DNA of 64,000 nucleotides from Streptococcus hillyeri (GTDB lineage Bacteria; Bacillota; Bacilli; Lactobacillales; Streptococcaceae): positions 42,739 through 106,738 of the forward strand of contig NZ_RCVM01000004.1 in the NCBI RefSeq assembly GCF_003686955.1. Reading direction: 5' to 3'. The translations under genes and the position numbers were made by a program. Shown in pieces: positions 41,906-50,621 of this stretch (positions are counted from its first letter, which is position 1; each line of letters starts with the position of its first letter). The notes under the pieces were generated by a model. That model saw only the letters and a program-made list of their open reading frames with translations. It had not been told where the DNA came from and ran no database searches.

Positions 41906-42445
41906 ATGAGAATTGTATCTGGTGAATTTGGTGGGCGTCCTTTGAAGACGCTGGATGGAAAAAATACGCGTCCGACCTCAGACAAGGTGCGTGGCGCCAT
42001 GTTTAATATGATAGGCCCCTACTTTGATGGTGGTCGTGTCCTTGATTTATTTGCAGGGTCGGGTGGCTTGGCTATTGAGGCTGTCTCGCGTGGGATGGAT
42101 ACGGCTGTTTTGGTGGAAAAACATAGCGGAGCGCAAGCCATTGTCCAAGAAAACATCAAGATGACTAAGGTGCCTGAGAAATTTACCCTTTTGAAGATGG
42201 AGGCAGAGCGTGCGCTTAGCCAATTGACAGGGACTTTTGACGTGATTTTTCTCGACCCACCTTATGCCAAAGAGCAAATTGTTGCCAATATTGAAGCGAT
42301 GGATAGGCTAGGGTTGCTAGGCGAGGACGTCATGATTGTCTGTGAGACAGACAAGGCTGTTCAGCTACCAGAAGAGATTGGATCAGTTGGTATTTGGAAG
42401 GAAAAGATTTACGGTATCAGTAAAGTAACGGTTTATGTGAGGTAG
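41906..42445 (+). CDS. rsmD: 16S rRNA m2G966 methyltransferase
   Basis: The 179-residue Rossmann methyltransferase starts MRIVSGEFGGRPLKT, has SAM motif I LDLFAGSGGLAIEA near residue 48 and the N6/N2-type catalytic motif IFLDPPYA near 118. It methylates guanine 966 of 16S rRNA. In Bacillus the order is ylbG-ylbH(rsmD)-coaD-...-ylbL; here the same order rsmD-coaD-sepM is kept with a small membrane gene inserted. It appears leaderless. Confidence 0.94.
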   Translation: MRIVSGEFGGRPLKTLDGKNTRPTSDKVRGAMFNMIGPYFDGGRVLDLFAGSGGLAIEAVSRGMDTAVLVEKHSGAQAIVQENIKMTKVPEKFTLLKMEAERALSQLTGTFDVIFLDPPYAKEQIVANIEAMDRLGLLGEDVMIVCETDKAVQLPEEIGSVGIWKEKIYGISKVTVYVR

Positions 42446-42447
42446 GT

Positions 42448-42720
42448 ATGTCGGGATTTGGTATTTTAGTGGTTTTGATTTTGCTGATTGGTTCCATAGG
42501 AATGAATGTTGTTCTCATCACCCTTCTAATGAGAGATAGAGGAAAGGAAAGACAGTCAAAAAGAAAGAGGGATGGTTTTTACCTTTACCTTGCCGTAGTC
42601 TGCCTAGTTCCTGCGGTCTTGGGAATTTTACCAAGTTACTCAAAATGGTCAAATATTCTAGTATTTTTACCAACTTTTGCCTTCTTTCTATACCTTTATT
42701 TTGATGGAGAAAATAAATGA
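42448..42720 (+). CDS. Small three-helix membrane protein between rsmD and coaD
   Basis: A 90-residue protein with hydrophobic segments at about 4-27, 46-62 and 68-84 separated by a basic loop (RDRGKERQSKRKRDG). It starts two bases after the rsmD stop and overlaps coaD by four bases (ATGA), so it is part of the operon. SD is GTGAGGTAGGT. No family recognised. Confidence 0.65.
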   Translation: MSGFGILVVLILLIGSIGMNVVLITLLMRDRGKERQSKRKRDGFYLYLAVVCLVPAVLGILPSYSKWSNILVFLPTFAFFLYLYFDGENK

Positions 42721-43205
42721 CTAAAATTGGTTTATTTACAGGGTCTTTTGATCCGATTACAGTAGGGCATCTGGATATTATTGAACGCGCCAGTCGATTA
42801 TTTGATAAGCTTTATATCGGTGTGTTTTACAATAAGGAAAAAGCAGGGCTGTTTGATGTTGAAACCCGTGCCCAGATGATTCGTGAGGCGGTTGCGCATT
42901 TGGAAGGGGTAGAAGTGATGACCTCTGCAGGGCAATTAGCGGTAGAAGTGGCAAGAAAGTACCAAGTGACGCATTTAGTCAGAGGGCTTCGGAATGCGGT
43001 TGACCTCGATTATGAAGCCAATTTGGAATTCTTTAATCGCTATCTCGCAGAAGAGTTAGAAACCGTTTATTTGATGGCTAGCCATCGTTATCAGCCAATC
43101 TCATCCAGTCGTGTGAGAGAATTGATTTATTTCAAGTCGCCTATCACGGATTTTGTACCAGAAAGTGTTGTAAAACAAGTGGAGAAAATGAATGACAATA
43201 ATTAA
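42717..43205 (+). CDS. coaD: Phosphopantetheine adenylyltransferase
   Basis: The 162-residue nucleotidyltransferase carries GLFTGSFDPITVGHLDII with the HxGH-type motif, HLVRGLRNAVDLDYE and the ISSSRVRELI motif near residue 128. It makes dephospho-CoA from 4'-phosphopantetheine and ATP. It is translationally coupled on both sides: ATGA with the small membrane gene and a 14-base overlap with sepM. Confidence 0.97.
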   Translation: MTKIGLFTGSFDPITVGHLDIIERASRLFDKLYIGVFYNKEKAGLFDVETRAQMIREAVAHLEGVEVMTSAGQLAVEVARKYQVTHLVRGLRNAVDLDYEANLEFFNRYLAEELETVYLMASHRYQPISSSRVRELIYFKSPITDFVPESVVKQVEKMNDNN

Positions 43206-44232
43206 AAAGTTTAAATGGTGGTTAGTCGGTCTTGTAGGCTTGATGACTGTATTAGGGATATTTTTCCTTCCACTTCCCTACTATATTGAAATGCCAGGCG
43301 GAGCTTTTGACATTCGCTCGGTGCTTAGTGTTGATGGAACGGCAGACGAAGAAGATGGAGCTTATAGTTTTGTGGCTGTCAACGTGTCCAAAGCAACGCC
43401 TATTAAGATTTTAGCAGCTTGGTTAACCCCACACATGGAAATTTCATCAGCTGAGGAGACGACAGGTGGTGTTTCAGATGACGATTATTGGCGAATTAGT
43501 CAATTTTACATGAAGACATCACAAAATGCAGCCATTAGTGAGGCGCTTACCTTGGCTGGCGAAGAAGTTGAATTAGACTATCTGGGCGTTTATGTGCTCA
43601 GCTTGGATGACAAATCAACTTTTAAAGAGATTCTTCACCTTGCCGACACAGTAACAGGTGTCAATGGCGAAAAGTTTTCAAGCTCTAAAGAATTGATTGA
43701 TTACGTTGGTGCTCTCAAACTTGGGGATGATGTGACGGTTCAGTATATTTCAGATGGCAATCAGCTTTCTGCTTCTGGAAAAATTATCAAGCTTGATAAT
43801 GGGCGAAATGGTATCGGAATTAGCCTTGTCGATCACACGGAAATTGTGACCGATCACTCCATTGAGTTTTTCACAGATGGTGTCGGGGGTCCAAGTGCTG
43901 GTATGATGTTCACGCTTAGTATCTATGACCAGCTTATTGAGGAAGATTTGCGAAAAGGGCGTCTTATCGCTGGTACAGGTACGATTGAAAAAGGCGGAGC
44001 AGTAGGCGATATTGGTGGCGCTGGACTGAAAGTCGTAGCTGCTGATAAAGCTGGTTCGGAGATCTTCTTTGTCCCAGATAATCCAATTGAAAAAGGAATG
44101 GAAAAATATTATCCAAAAGGGAATAACTATGAAGAAGCCAAGGCTGTCGCTAAGGAATTGGGGACAGATATGAAGATTGTGCCCGTCAAAAATGTTAAGG
44201 ATGCTATTGATTATTTAAGGAAAAATCCATGA
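43192..44232 (+). CDS. sepM: SepM/YlbL-type PDZ-containing Lon-like serine protease
   Basis: The 346-residue protein has one N-terminal membrane helix (residues 8-26), a PDZ segment (about 125-210, VTGVNGEKFSSSKELIDY) and an S16 Lon-like domain with Ser in GGPSAGMMFTL near residue 234 and Lys in GGAGLKVVAADKAG near 279, the Ser-Lys dyad. In Streptococcus mutans SepM trims the competence pheromone CSP outside the cell. No comC is in this window, so its substrate here is inferred only from family. Confidence 0.92.
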   Translation: MTIIKKFKWWLVGLVGLMTVLGIFFLPLPYYIEMPGGAFDIRSVLSVDGTADEEDGAYSFVAVNVSKATPIKILAAWLTPHMEISSAEETTGGVSDDDYWRISQFYMKTSQNAAISEALTLAGEEVELDYLGVYVLSLDDKSTFKEILHLADTVTGVNGEKFSSSKELIDYVGALKLGDDVTVQYISDGNQLSASGKIIKLDNGRNGIGISLVDHTEIVTDHSIEFFTDGVGGPSAGMMFTLSIYDQLIEEDLRKGRLIAGTGTIEKGGAVGDIGGAGLKVVAADKAGSEIFFVPDNPIEKGMEKYYPKGNNYEEAKAVAKELGTDMKIVPVKNVKDAIDYLRKNP

Positions 44233-44684
44233 TTTGTTATGAAAAACTGGTTTTGAGTGATGAAAATCTGCCTGAACTGACTCAACTCACGTCTTTATCA
44301 GAACAATGGGCAGAAGAAAAGACCATTCCTTCATACACTCCAAATAAGGCAGAAGAATTTTTAAATCGAGAGCTCTATGTAGCGCGTGAAGATGATACCA
44401 TTATTGCCTATGCCCTTGGAGATATTAAAATCCTCACCGAAAAGACGTCCTACAATGCTGTCGGTGAGAGTGCTTTTGAACTTGACGAACTTTATGTCAA
44501 ACCAGCCTATCGTAGCCAAGGTATCGGGCAAAAACTATATCGTTTTATGGAAAACGATTTACTTCATAAGGTATCAGTGATTGGCGTAATTGCAGCTTCT
44601 TATCACTACTTAGAACTCCTAAGATTCTATAGTGATGATTTGGGCATGTCATTTAACCATGCCTTATTGACAAAGCGATTATGA
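44229..44684 (+). CDS. GNAT-family N-acetyltransferase
   Basis: The 151-residue protein has the acetyl-CoA pyrophosphate loop in ELDELYVKPAYRSQGIGQKLYRF (R-x-x-G-x-G type) near residues 80-102. It overlaps sepM by four bases (ATGA) and ends the operon before a strong terminator. Acceptor unknown. Confidence 0.82.
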   Translation: MICYEKLVLSDENLPELTQLTSLSEQWAEEKTIPSYTPNKAEEFLNRELYVAREDDTIIAYALGDIKILTEKTSYNAVGESAFELDELYVKPAYRSQGIGQKLYRFMENDLLHKVSVIGVIAASYHYLELLRFYSDDLGMSFNHALLTKRL

Positions 44685-44694
44685 GTTGAAATTG

Positions 44695-44722
44695 AAAGAA
44701 GACTGATTTGGTCTTCTTTTTT
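44695..44722 (+). terminator. Terminator of the rsmD-GNAT operon
   Basis: AAAGAAGAC (44695-44703) pairs with GTCTTCTTT (44711-44719) and is followed by T. Confidence 0.75.
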
Positions 44723-44794
44723 AGTGAGAAGCGTCTGCTTTTTTTTCATCTTTAAATATGTTATAATGTAAGAAATATTACAGGATAAGAGAGG

Positions 44795-44816
44795 CTAGCA
44801 CAGTAATGTGTGCTAG
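44795..44816 (+). promoter_or_regulatory. Hairpin in the ybeY leader touching the SD
   Basis: CTAGCACA (44795-44802) and TGTGCTAG (44809-44816) form a perfect 8-bp stem that includes the start of AGGTGA, the SD for ATG 44825. The promoter -10 TATAAT is at 44762-44767. Stem formation could limit translation initiation. Confidence 0.55.
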
Positions 44817-44824
44817 GTGAATAC

Positions 44825-45322
44825 ATGTACGTAGAATTTGTGGATGAGACAGGTCAAGTCTCAGAGGATATCAAAAAACAAACCTTGGAACTATTGGATT
44901 TTGCTGCTGAAAAATTGGGGAAGCAAAATAAGGAAATGGCAGTTACCTTTGTCACGAACGAACGTAGTCATGAGCTTAATTTAGAATTTCGTGATACAGA
45001 TCGTCCAACAGATGTGATTAGTTTGGAATATAAGCCAGAAGTTCCTATTATGTTTGATGAAGAAGATTTGGCAGATAATCCTGAACTGGCTGAGATGATG
45101 GATGAATTTGATGCTTACATCGGAGAGCTTTTTATTTCGATTGACAAGGCAAGAGAACAAGCTGAGGAGTACGGTCACTCATACGAGCGTGAGATGGGCT
45201 TTTTAGCAGTACACGGCTTCTTGCACATCAATGGCTATGATCACTACACGCCTGAGGAAGAGGCGGAAATGTTTGGCTTACAAGAGGAGATTCTGACGGC
45301 CTATGGACTTACGAGACACTAA
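44825..45322 (+). CDS. ybeY: Endoribonuclease YbeY
   Basis: The 165-residue protein contains the zinc-binding motif [20 protein letters not shown] near residue 135 (three His), preceded by the conserved [10 protein letters not shown] segment near 60-70. YbeY acts in 16S rRNA 3' maturation and ribosome quality control. ATG 44825 is used because the family begins [10 protein letters not shown]; five extra codons exist upstream. Its end overlaps dgkA by 20 bases. Confidence 0.94.
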   Translation: MYVEFVDETGQVSEDIKKQTLELLDFAAEKLGKQNKEMAVTFVTNERSHELNLEFRDTDRPTDVISLEYKPEVPIMFDEEDLADNPELAEMMDEFDAYIGELFISIDKAREQAEEYGHSYEREMGFLAVHGFLHINGYDHYTPEEEAEMFGLQEEILTAYGLTRH

Positions 45323-45704
45323 TCCACAAAAAAAGTGGAAAAACATGACTTTGGTTGCCAGTCTTGAATTTGCACTGACGGGCATCATAACGGCTTTTAA
45401 AGAGGAACGAAATCTTCGAAAGCATGCTGTTTCAGCCATTTTGGTAACCATAGCTGGCTTTCTTTTTCAAATTTCAGCGATCGAATGGCTATTTTTATTA
45501 CTAGCAATCTTTTTAGTGATTACATTTGAAATTGTCAATTCGGCGATTGAAAACGTTGTTGATTTAGCAAGTAATTACCATTTTTCAATGCTGGCTAAGA
45601 ATGCTAAGGATATGGCAGCAGGAGCGGTTTTAGTCATTTCTGCCTACGCTGTTTTAACTGGATTGATTATCTTTTTGCCCAAATTATGGGGAATAATTTT
45701 TTAG
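45303..45704 (+). CDS. dgkA: Undecaprenol/diacylglycerol kinase, DgkA family
   Basis: The 133-residue protein has three membrane helices and the DgkA signature [17 protein letters not shown] near residues 78-95 and [10 protein letters not shown]. The Gram-positive form phosphorylates undecaprenol for cell-wall carrier recycling. Overlap with ybeY indicates coupling. In many streptococci era follows this pair; here the next gene is a cardiolipin synthase, with its own promoter. Confidence 0.93.
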   Translation: MDLRDTNPQKKWKNMTLVASLEFALTGIITAFKEERNLRKHAVSAILVTIAGFLFQISAIEWLFLLLAIFLVITFEIVNSAIENVVDLASNYHFSMLAKNAKDMAAGAVLVISAYAVLTGLIIFLPKLWGIIF

Positions 45705-45811
45705 GTCATAAACTGTCCGGTAGTTTCAGTGAATGATTGATAGAACTTGAGGTGTCAACTTACTGATGCCTTATTTTTGTGGTATAATGAGAAAAAAGCT
45801 TGGAGATTATG

Positions 45812-47383
45812 ATGAAGGAAGAAAAACGCCGTATTCGGCTTTTAAGAAAAGGTCAAAAAGGGTTTTGGCGTCTCGTTTTTAGTCGTGTTTGGATTATGGG
45901 ATTTTTCATTATCTTGCAATTTTTATTGCTCCTGACCACGTTTCAATGGTTGGAAGATTATGAGACATTATTTCAATTGATTTCTTTTGTATTAGTCTTT
46001 GGTGCAGTGCTCTATCTTTTTAATAGCCAGATGGAAGCGACGGCCAAGATGACTTGGTTGCTTCTAATCATGCCTTTTCCAATTTTTGGTTCCGCTCTGC
46101 TTTTTTACAGTAAAGCAGATATCGGCTATCGTGGTCTAAAGCGGCGCATAAATGCCTTGGAGAAGGAAGGGCTTAGGTATTTAAAGCAAAAATCTGAAGT
46201 TGAAATGGAGTTGCGCGAAACGCACTCGACAACCTATAATCTGGTAAAATATTTTAGAAGAAGTGATGGATACTATCCTGTTTACAAAAATACTCAGATG
46301 ACTTATTTTGCAACGGGTGAAGAGAAGTTTGAGGAGATGAAGCAGCAGCTTCTTAAGGCGAAAAAATTCATCTTTTTAGAATATTTCATTATCGCGGAAG
46401 GCAAGATGTGGGGGGAGATTCTGGCTATTTTGAGGCAGAAAGTCCAAGAGGGTGTGGAAGTTCGCGTCCTCTATGATGGGATGAACGAATTCTCGACCTT
46501 ATCCTTTGATTATGCTGAGAGATTACGGAAACTTGGGATAAAGGCTAAGTCCTTTGCTCCGCTTTCCCCTTTTTTATCAACCTACTATAATTACCGTGAT
46601 CATCGTAAAATTTTAGTGATTGATAATGAAGTGGCCTTTACAGGTGGCGTCAATTTAGCAGATGAGTACATCAATCATATTAATCGTTTTGGTCATTGGA
46701 AAGACACAGCAATTATGCTTCAAGGTGAGGCTGTTCAAACCTTTACTGTCCTCTTTATACAAATGTGGTCAACTTTGGAGCGAGAAGTGGATTACACCTC
46801 CTATCTTATTGAACCTACAGAGTCTTATGCTAGTGACGGGTTTATCATTCCTTTTGGGGATTCGCCTATGGATCAGGATAAAGTCGCTGAAAATGTTTAC
46901 ATTGATATTCTTAATCATGCGCGTGATTACGTCTATATTATGACACCGTATCTGATTTTAGATAGTGCGCTTGAACACGCTATTTGCTTTGCGGCAGAGC
47001 GTGGAGTAGATGTCCGTATCATTATGCCGGGTATTCCAGATAAGCCTATTCCTTACGCCCTTGCCAAGACCTACTATCAGCGATTGATGCTGTCAGGGGT
47101 TAAGATTTATGAGTATACGCCAGGGTTTATTCACGCAAAGGTTTTTCTTTCGGACAATAGCAAAGCTGTTGTGGGGACGATTAACTTAGATTACCGTAGT
47201 CTCTATCACCATTTCGAATGTGGTGTTTATATCTATCAATCTTCTGTTTTAGAAGAGATAATTGACGACTTTACAAATACGTTTAATCAAAGCCAACTGG
47301 TTACTTTAACAGAAGTTGAAAATCGTTCGCTTATGACAAAAATGACAGGAAGTTTGGCTCGAATGGTGGCACCTCTCTTGTAA
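45812..47383 (+). CDS. cls: Cardiolipin synthase
   Basis: The 523-residue protein has two N-terminal membrane helices (about residues 20-40 and 45-65) and two phospholipase D HKD motifs: HRKILVID near 263 with downstream FTGGVN, and HAKVFLSD near 441 with GTINLDYRS. It condenses two phosphatidylglycerols. ATG 45812 gives a six-base spacing from GGAG; the codon at 45809 and a TTG at 45800 are possible. TATAAT with upstream TG is at 45783-45788. Confidence 0.93.
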   Translation: MKEEKRRIRLLRKGQKGFWRLVFSRVWIMGFFIILQFLLLLTTFQWLEDYETLFQLISFVLVFGAVLYLFNSQMEATAKMTWLLLIMPFPIFGSALLFYSKADIGYRGLKRRINALEKEGLRYLKQKSEVEMELRETHSTTYNLVKYFRRSDGYYPVYKNTQMTYFATGEEKFEEMKQQLLKAKKFIFLEYFIIAEGKMWGEILAILRQKVQEGVEVRVLYDGMNEFSTLSFDYAERLRKLGIKAKSFAPLSPFLSTYYNYRDHRKILVIDNEVAFTGGVNLADEYINHINRFGHWKDTAIMLQGEAVQTFTVLFIQMWSTLEREVDYTSYLIEPTESYASDGFIIPFGDSPMDQDKVAENVYIDILNHARDYVYIMTPYLILDSALEHAICFAAERGVDVRIIMPGIPDKPIPYALAKTYYQRLMLSGVKIYEYTPGFIHAKVFLSDNSKAVVGTINLDYRSLYHHFECGVYIYQSSVLEEIIDDFTNTFNQSQLVTLTEVENRSLMTKMTGSLARMVAPLL

Positions 47384-47406
47384 AATACTTTTTGGTCTGT
47401 TATAAT
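47379..47406 (+). promoter_or_regulatory. Promoter of an orphan RNA
   Basis: TTGTAA (47379-47384, overlapping the cls stop) and extended -10 TG-T-TATAAT (47401-47406) are 16 bp apart. Confidence 0.6.
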
Positions 47407-47411
47407 AATGA

Positions 47412-47556
47412 CATGCGATGAGCCGAATTTGCTTTTAAAGCAATTTTGCGCAGGGGAAATCATAAACGCAGGAGCGGATTTTGATTAGATGATGTGAACC
47501 TTCTAATCACATTCTTTTAGGAGAATGCCCCCAAACGACCGTAAGGTCGTTTTTTT
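47412..47556 (+). ncRNA. Putative stand-alone structured RNA of about 145 nt
   Basis: It has a promoter and an intrinsic terminator but no credible reading frame. A multi-branch fold is visible: GGGG (47453-47456) pairs with CCCC (47528-47531), enclosing a hairpin CGC-AGGA-GCG extended by ATCA/TGAT, a TTAGA/TCTAA hairpin and a perfect CATTCT/AGAATG hairpin. A TTGCTT/AAGCAA hairpin lies 5'. No coding gene follows on the same strand for over 1.3 kb. I do not recognise an Rfam class. Confidence 0.55.
47533..47556 (+). terminator. Terminator of the orphan RNA
   Basis: AAACGACC (47533-47540), loop GTAA, GGTCGTTT (47545-47552), T run. Confidence 0.85.
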
Positions 47557-47566
47557 GTATTCAAAA

Positions 47567-47798
47567 GAGGTTGGGACATAAATATCTCAACCTTCTATTT
47601 TTAATGGTAATAACAGATTGACGCAGTGGTTGATTGGAGGTCTGCAACTGGACACTTCTTCATTTTCAAGTGTCCACCTAAAATAGTCCACTGGACTATT
47701 TTACTACCACGCAATCGTTAGCGGCCATCCTAATCAACTGTGCGGAGGTGGGACGACGAAGTCAATTTCTTCGAAATCATGACTTCTGTCCCACTCTC
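47567..47798 (-). repeat. Hairpin repeat family A, copy 3 (232 bp, inverted)
   Basis: Read on the minus strand it is identical to 18971-19202 by direct inspection. It abuts family B copy at 47806, giving the same A plus B pairing as at 18.8-19.2 kb but in a different arrangement. Confidence 0.9.
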
Positions 47799-47805
47799 TC
47801 AGTTT

Positions 47806-48123
47806 ATACTCATCCAAAATCAAAATTAGCAGTTTAGAATCTCTAATACTTTTGATGGACTACCGAACGAAGTGAGGCTAAAATGTTTCTTTCGCTATAG
47901 TGGATGATTAGGTTGGACGCTGTCGAGGCGTCGACAAGTACAGCCTAATCATCTACTGCGAAAAACAGGCTCAAATCTAGCAATGAAACTCCGTAGCAGG
48001 TTTTGGTGTTGACGTTGTCAACTCTATTTCCCACCTCAAAAGGTTTTCCAGACCTTTTGAGCGCCCCACACCACATTAGGAGAAGTGCTAACAAAAATAC
48101 TAAATAAAAACTAATTGACTTTA
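47806..48123 (+). repeat. Family B repeat copy
   Basis: Begins ATACTCATCCAAAATCAAAA, continues with TTTCTTTCGCTATAGTGG, a GATTAGG/CCTAATC hairpin around GTCGAGGCGTCGAC, and the tail palindrome AAAAGG...CCTTTTGAGCG. Its last 71 bases equal 10048-10118. It ends inside the 3' flank of the next minus-strand gene. Confidence 0.8.
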
Positions 48124-48130
48124 GTTCTTA

Positions 48131-48682
48131 TTATTGTGCTAAATCGATAACGTTGTTAGTGACTGTGAAGGATGATGTTTCGGTAATTGGTGCATCACCA
48201 AATGAAAGAAGAGAGTTTCCTTGTTTATCAAGAAGATGCCATTCGCCATTTTGGTGTGCAAAGATGGCAGTTAACTGGCTGTTGTCACTCGTTTCAGTAA
48301 TGGGTAAAACGTAGGCAATATCAGTGTTTTCCAGTAAACTTTCTTTTTCAGATGAAAGATCAACGAGATAATATTGACCGTTTAAGCGACCGAGACCATA
48401 GCTATCATCTTCGGCAGTCTTAAAAGTTTCATATTTTTTCTCAAATTTTTCGGCATTGGCTAGCTTGAACATCTTGCCAAATAGTTCTTGTTTTTCTTCC
48501 TCTCGTTGGCTATTTTCTTCACTCATGGCTTCGCTGACGACCTTGGATTGAGAGACGAGTTCTTGTTGAGCCTCTTGTTTTTGCTGGTAATGGTTATAGC
48601 GAATAAGACCGCGTCCTAATAGTGCTATACCAGTGATAAGTCCGATACTTGTGTATCCCAAGCGACGTTTCTTTTTATCCAT
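48131..48682 (-). CDS. Membrane-anchored extracytoplasmic protein of unknown function
   Basis: The 183-residue protein has a basic N-terminus and one membrane helix (about residues 10-26), a Gln/Glu-rich coiled stalk (about 30-65) and a C-terminal region with beta character (GRLNGQYYLVDLS, QNGEWHLLDKQGNSLLSFG) resembling a small repeat of KWG-like strands. AAAGGAGAAAAT precedes ATG. No family recognised. It is monocistronic and flanked by repeats on its 3' side. Confidence 0.65.
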   Translation of the reverse strand: MDKKKRRLGYTSIGLITGIALLGRGLIRYNHYQQKQEAQQELVSQSKVVSEAMSEENSQREEEKQELFGKMFKLANAEKFEKKYETFKTAEDDSYGLGRLNGQYYLVDLSSEKESLLENTDIAYVLPITETSDNSQLTAIFAHQNGEWHLLDKQGNSLLSFGDAPITETSSFTVTNNVIDLAQ

Positions 48683-48928
48683 ATTTTCTCCTTTATGCTA
48701 TTATATAGTATATAATAATAGTGGTAGCTAGTTAACCTTTATTCATTGTGAAGTCCGTGAGTAATATCTGTCGTAGGAAACTCCTATGAGTATATTTATT
48801 CGAACGATTGGTGCGATAAAATCGCATATATGGAAAAATTCCAATAGGATAATGAAAAACAACTAGTACCCTAAGTATAATAACAATGCCAAATCAAGTC
48901 AAGAAAAAATCTGTAGAGGAGAGTTGCC

Positions 48929-49303
48929 ATGTATCAAACAAAAATTACAGGAGACCGTCTTTACCATGCCTTATCATCTGGTTATGGTGAGCCAGTTGAA
49001 ACCTTTGGGGTGATTGACGAGGGGGAAACGCCGATGAGTTTGTTGGTTATTGCCTTATCCTCCTGTGTGACCATGTGCGTGCAAGGTTACTATAAGAGGA
49101 TGCATGGTTTAGAGCGTTTTAAGATGGAAACACTAGCTTCTTATGACGATGGCAAATTTGAGTTGAACATTCAGCTCCCAGCCCAGCTTTTATCCGAAAC
49201 AGACCAAGAAGCTTTGAGAGACTATGCTAATCGTCACTGCCGTGTTAAGCAACTTTTAAGAGAAAACGTGACCGTTTCCATGACGTTTGAGGGAGTGGCG
49301 TAG
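48929..49303 (+). CDS. OsmC-family peroxide reductase-like protein
   Basis: The 124-residue protein has the OsmC fold with the resolving cysteine region SCVTMCVQGYYKR near residue 50 and a second conserved Cys in NRHCRVKQLL near 100, the pair used to reduce organic hydroperoxides. TAGAGGAGAG precedes ATG. Its stop codon overlaps the GTG start of the AEC transporter. The 250 bp upstream contain an AT-rich stretch with no recognised site. Confidence 0.82.
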   Translation: MYQTKITGDRLYHALSSGYGEPVETFGVIDEGETPMSLLVIALSSCVTMCVQGYYKRMHGLERFKMETLASYDDGKFELNIQLPAQLLSETDQEALRDYANRHCRVKQLLRENVTVSMTFEGVA

Positions 49304-50223
49304 TGGCAATTTCGTTTTTGGTTTTTGAAAAATTATTAGTTCTATTTCTTTTGACGGGAATGGGGTTGCTGTTTGCGCAACAAGGGATTTTTACCAAAGA
49401 GGTGACACTTCAACTGTCAAAACTGTTAACCAAGTTTGTGGCACCTAGCTTATTTGTCTCCTCTTTTATCGCAGCAGAATTTTCTTGGGAAAAGCTGAGC
49501 AATCTTGGACTTAGTGTTTTGGCAGCCTTTTTGATTTTGGGAACACGGCTTGTCCTTGTGCACTTTCTTTATCCAGCTGAGCGAAATATGGATAAGTACG
49601 CGATCAATTTTGCCAATGTTGGCTTTATGGGAACACCGTTGGCTCTAGCGGTAGGCGGTAAGGAGGCTGTTTTTTACATCTCAGCTTTTGTCATTGCAAA
49701 CCAGTTGACCCAGTGGACGTATGGCATTTATTTGATTTCTGGGGATAAATCGGTCATCAATCTTCGTTCGCTTTTCATTAACCCTGCGACGATTGGAACT
49801 GTGATTGGGATTTTCTTTTTTATGTTACCCATGGCTTTACCTCAGGTTGTCACCAATGCAGTCGATTCATTTGCGACACTCAACACCCCTCTTTCAACCT
49901 TAGTTTTAGGGTCTTATTTTTATAAGGCAAGCCCTCGAAAAATTTTCCTTTACCCACCAGCTTATCAAACTGCCTTTTGGCGTTTGCTCGGGACGTCAGC
50001 ACTTAGTATCTTACTGATTTGGCTTTTGCCAATAGCAGAGCAGGACGTGAGGTTGGCGCTCAGTATTGCTTCAACAGCCCCAGCAGCTATGAATACAGCC
50101 CTTCTAAGTCAAGTCTACGGTGGTGATTACGAGTATGGCTCACGCCTAGTACTTCTGACAACAACGCTCTCAATCGTGACCATTCCCCTAACAATGGGCT
50201 TGGCGGGTGTTTTGTATCTGTGA
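49303..50223 (+). CDS. AEC (auxin efflux carrier) family transporter
   Basis: The 306-residue membrane protein has about ten helices with the AEC inverted-repeat features: VAPSLFVSSFI in the first half and GYSSAPAAMN-type SIASTAPAAMNTALLSQVYGG in the second. Family members export or import organic acids such as malate; no substrate is visible. It starts with GTG at 49303, overlapping the osmC-like stop by one base, so translation is coupled. Confidence 0.85.
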   Translation: MAISFLVFEKLLVLFLLTGMGLLFAQQGIFTKEVTLQLSKLLTKFVAPSLFVSSFIAAEFSWEKLSNLGLSVLAAFLILGTRLVLVHFLYPAERNMDKYAINFANVGFMGTPLALAVGGKEAVFYISAFVIANQLTQWTYGIYLISGDKSVINLRSLFINPATIGTVIGIFFFMLPMALPQVVTNAVDSFATLNTPLSTLVLGSYFYKASPRKIFLYPPAYQTAFWRLLGTSALSILLIWLLPIAEQDVRLALSIASTAPAAMNTALLSQVYGGDYEYGSRLVLLTTTLSIVTIPLTMGLAGVLYL

Positions 50224-50225
50224 TG

Positions 50226-50280
50226 AAAAAGGTCTACATAATCATTTTAAGTAAATGAACGTGTAGGTTTTCTTATTTTA
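50226..50280 (+). terminator. Probable terminator of the OsmC-AEC operon
   Basis: CTACA...CATTT pairs with AAATG...TGTAG, followed by GGTTTTCTTATTTT. Bases 50281-50560 hold no supported gene. Confidence 0.45.
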
Positions 50281-50621
50281 TTACGCAGGTAATTGGCTAT
50301 GGATATATGACTTAGATTTTATCTAGTAAAATTTTTATTGGTGCTTATCCGACGTCTAGAGTAGGGGGGCAAAAGAACTGGGGAATCTTTTTAGGTAAGA
50401 AATAGTGCTGACAAAGTCAACGCCACACTCAGTTGTCTTACTTTTTTTGCTGTTTAAGAACATGAAATTATGGTAAAATAAATAGGCTATAATTGTTAAT
50501 GCACATTAGAGACTAAAAATAATTTTGGCATGTCTTAAGAAACGGTAGTTGTAAAATTGTTGTTTTGATGCTAGAGTCAGCCATGCCAGTGTCTCATCTG
50601 ATAAAATTGAAAGGAATAATC

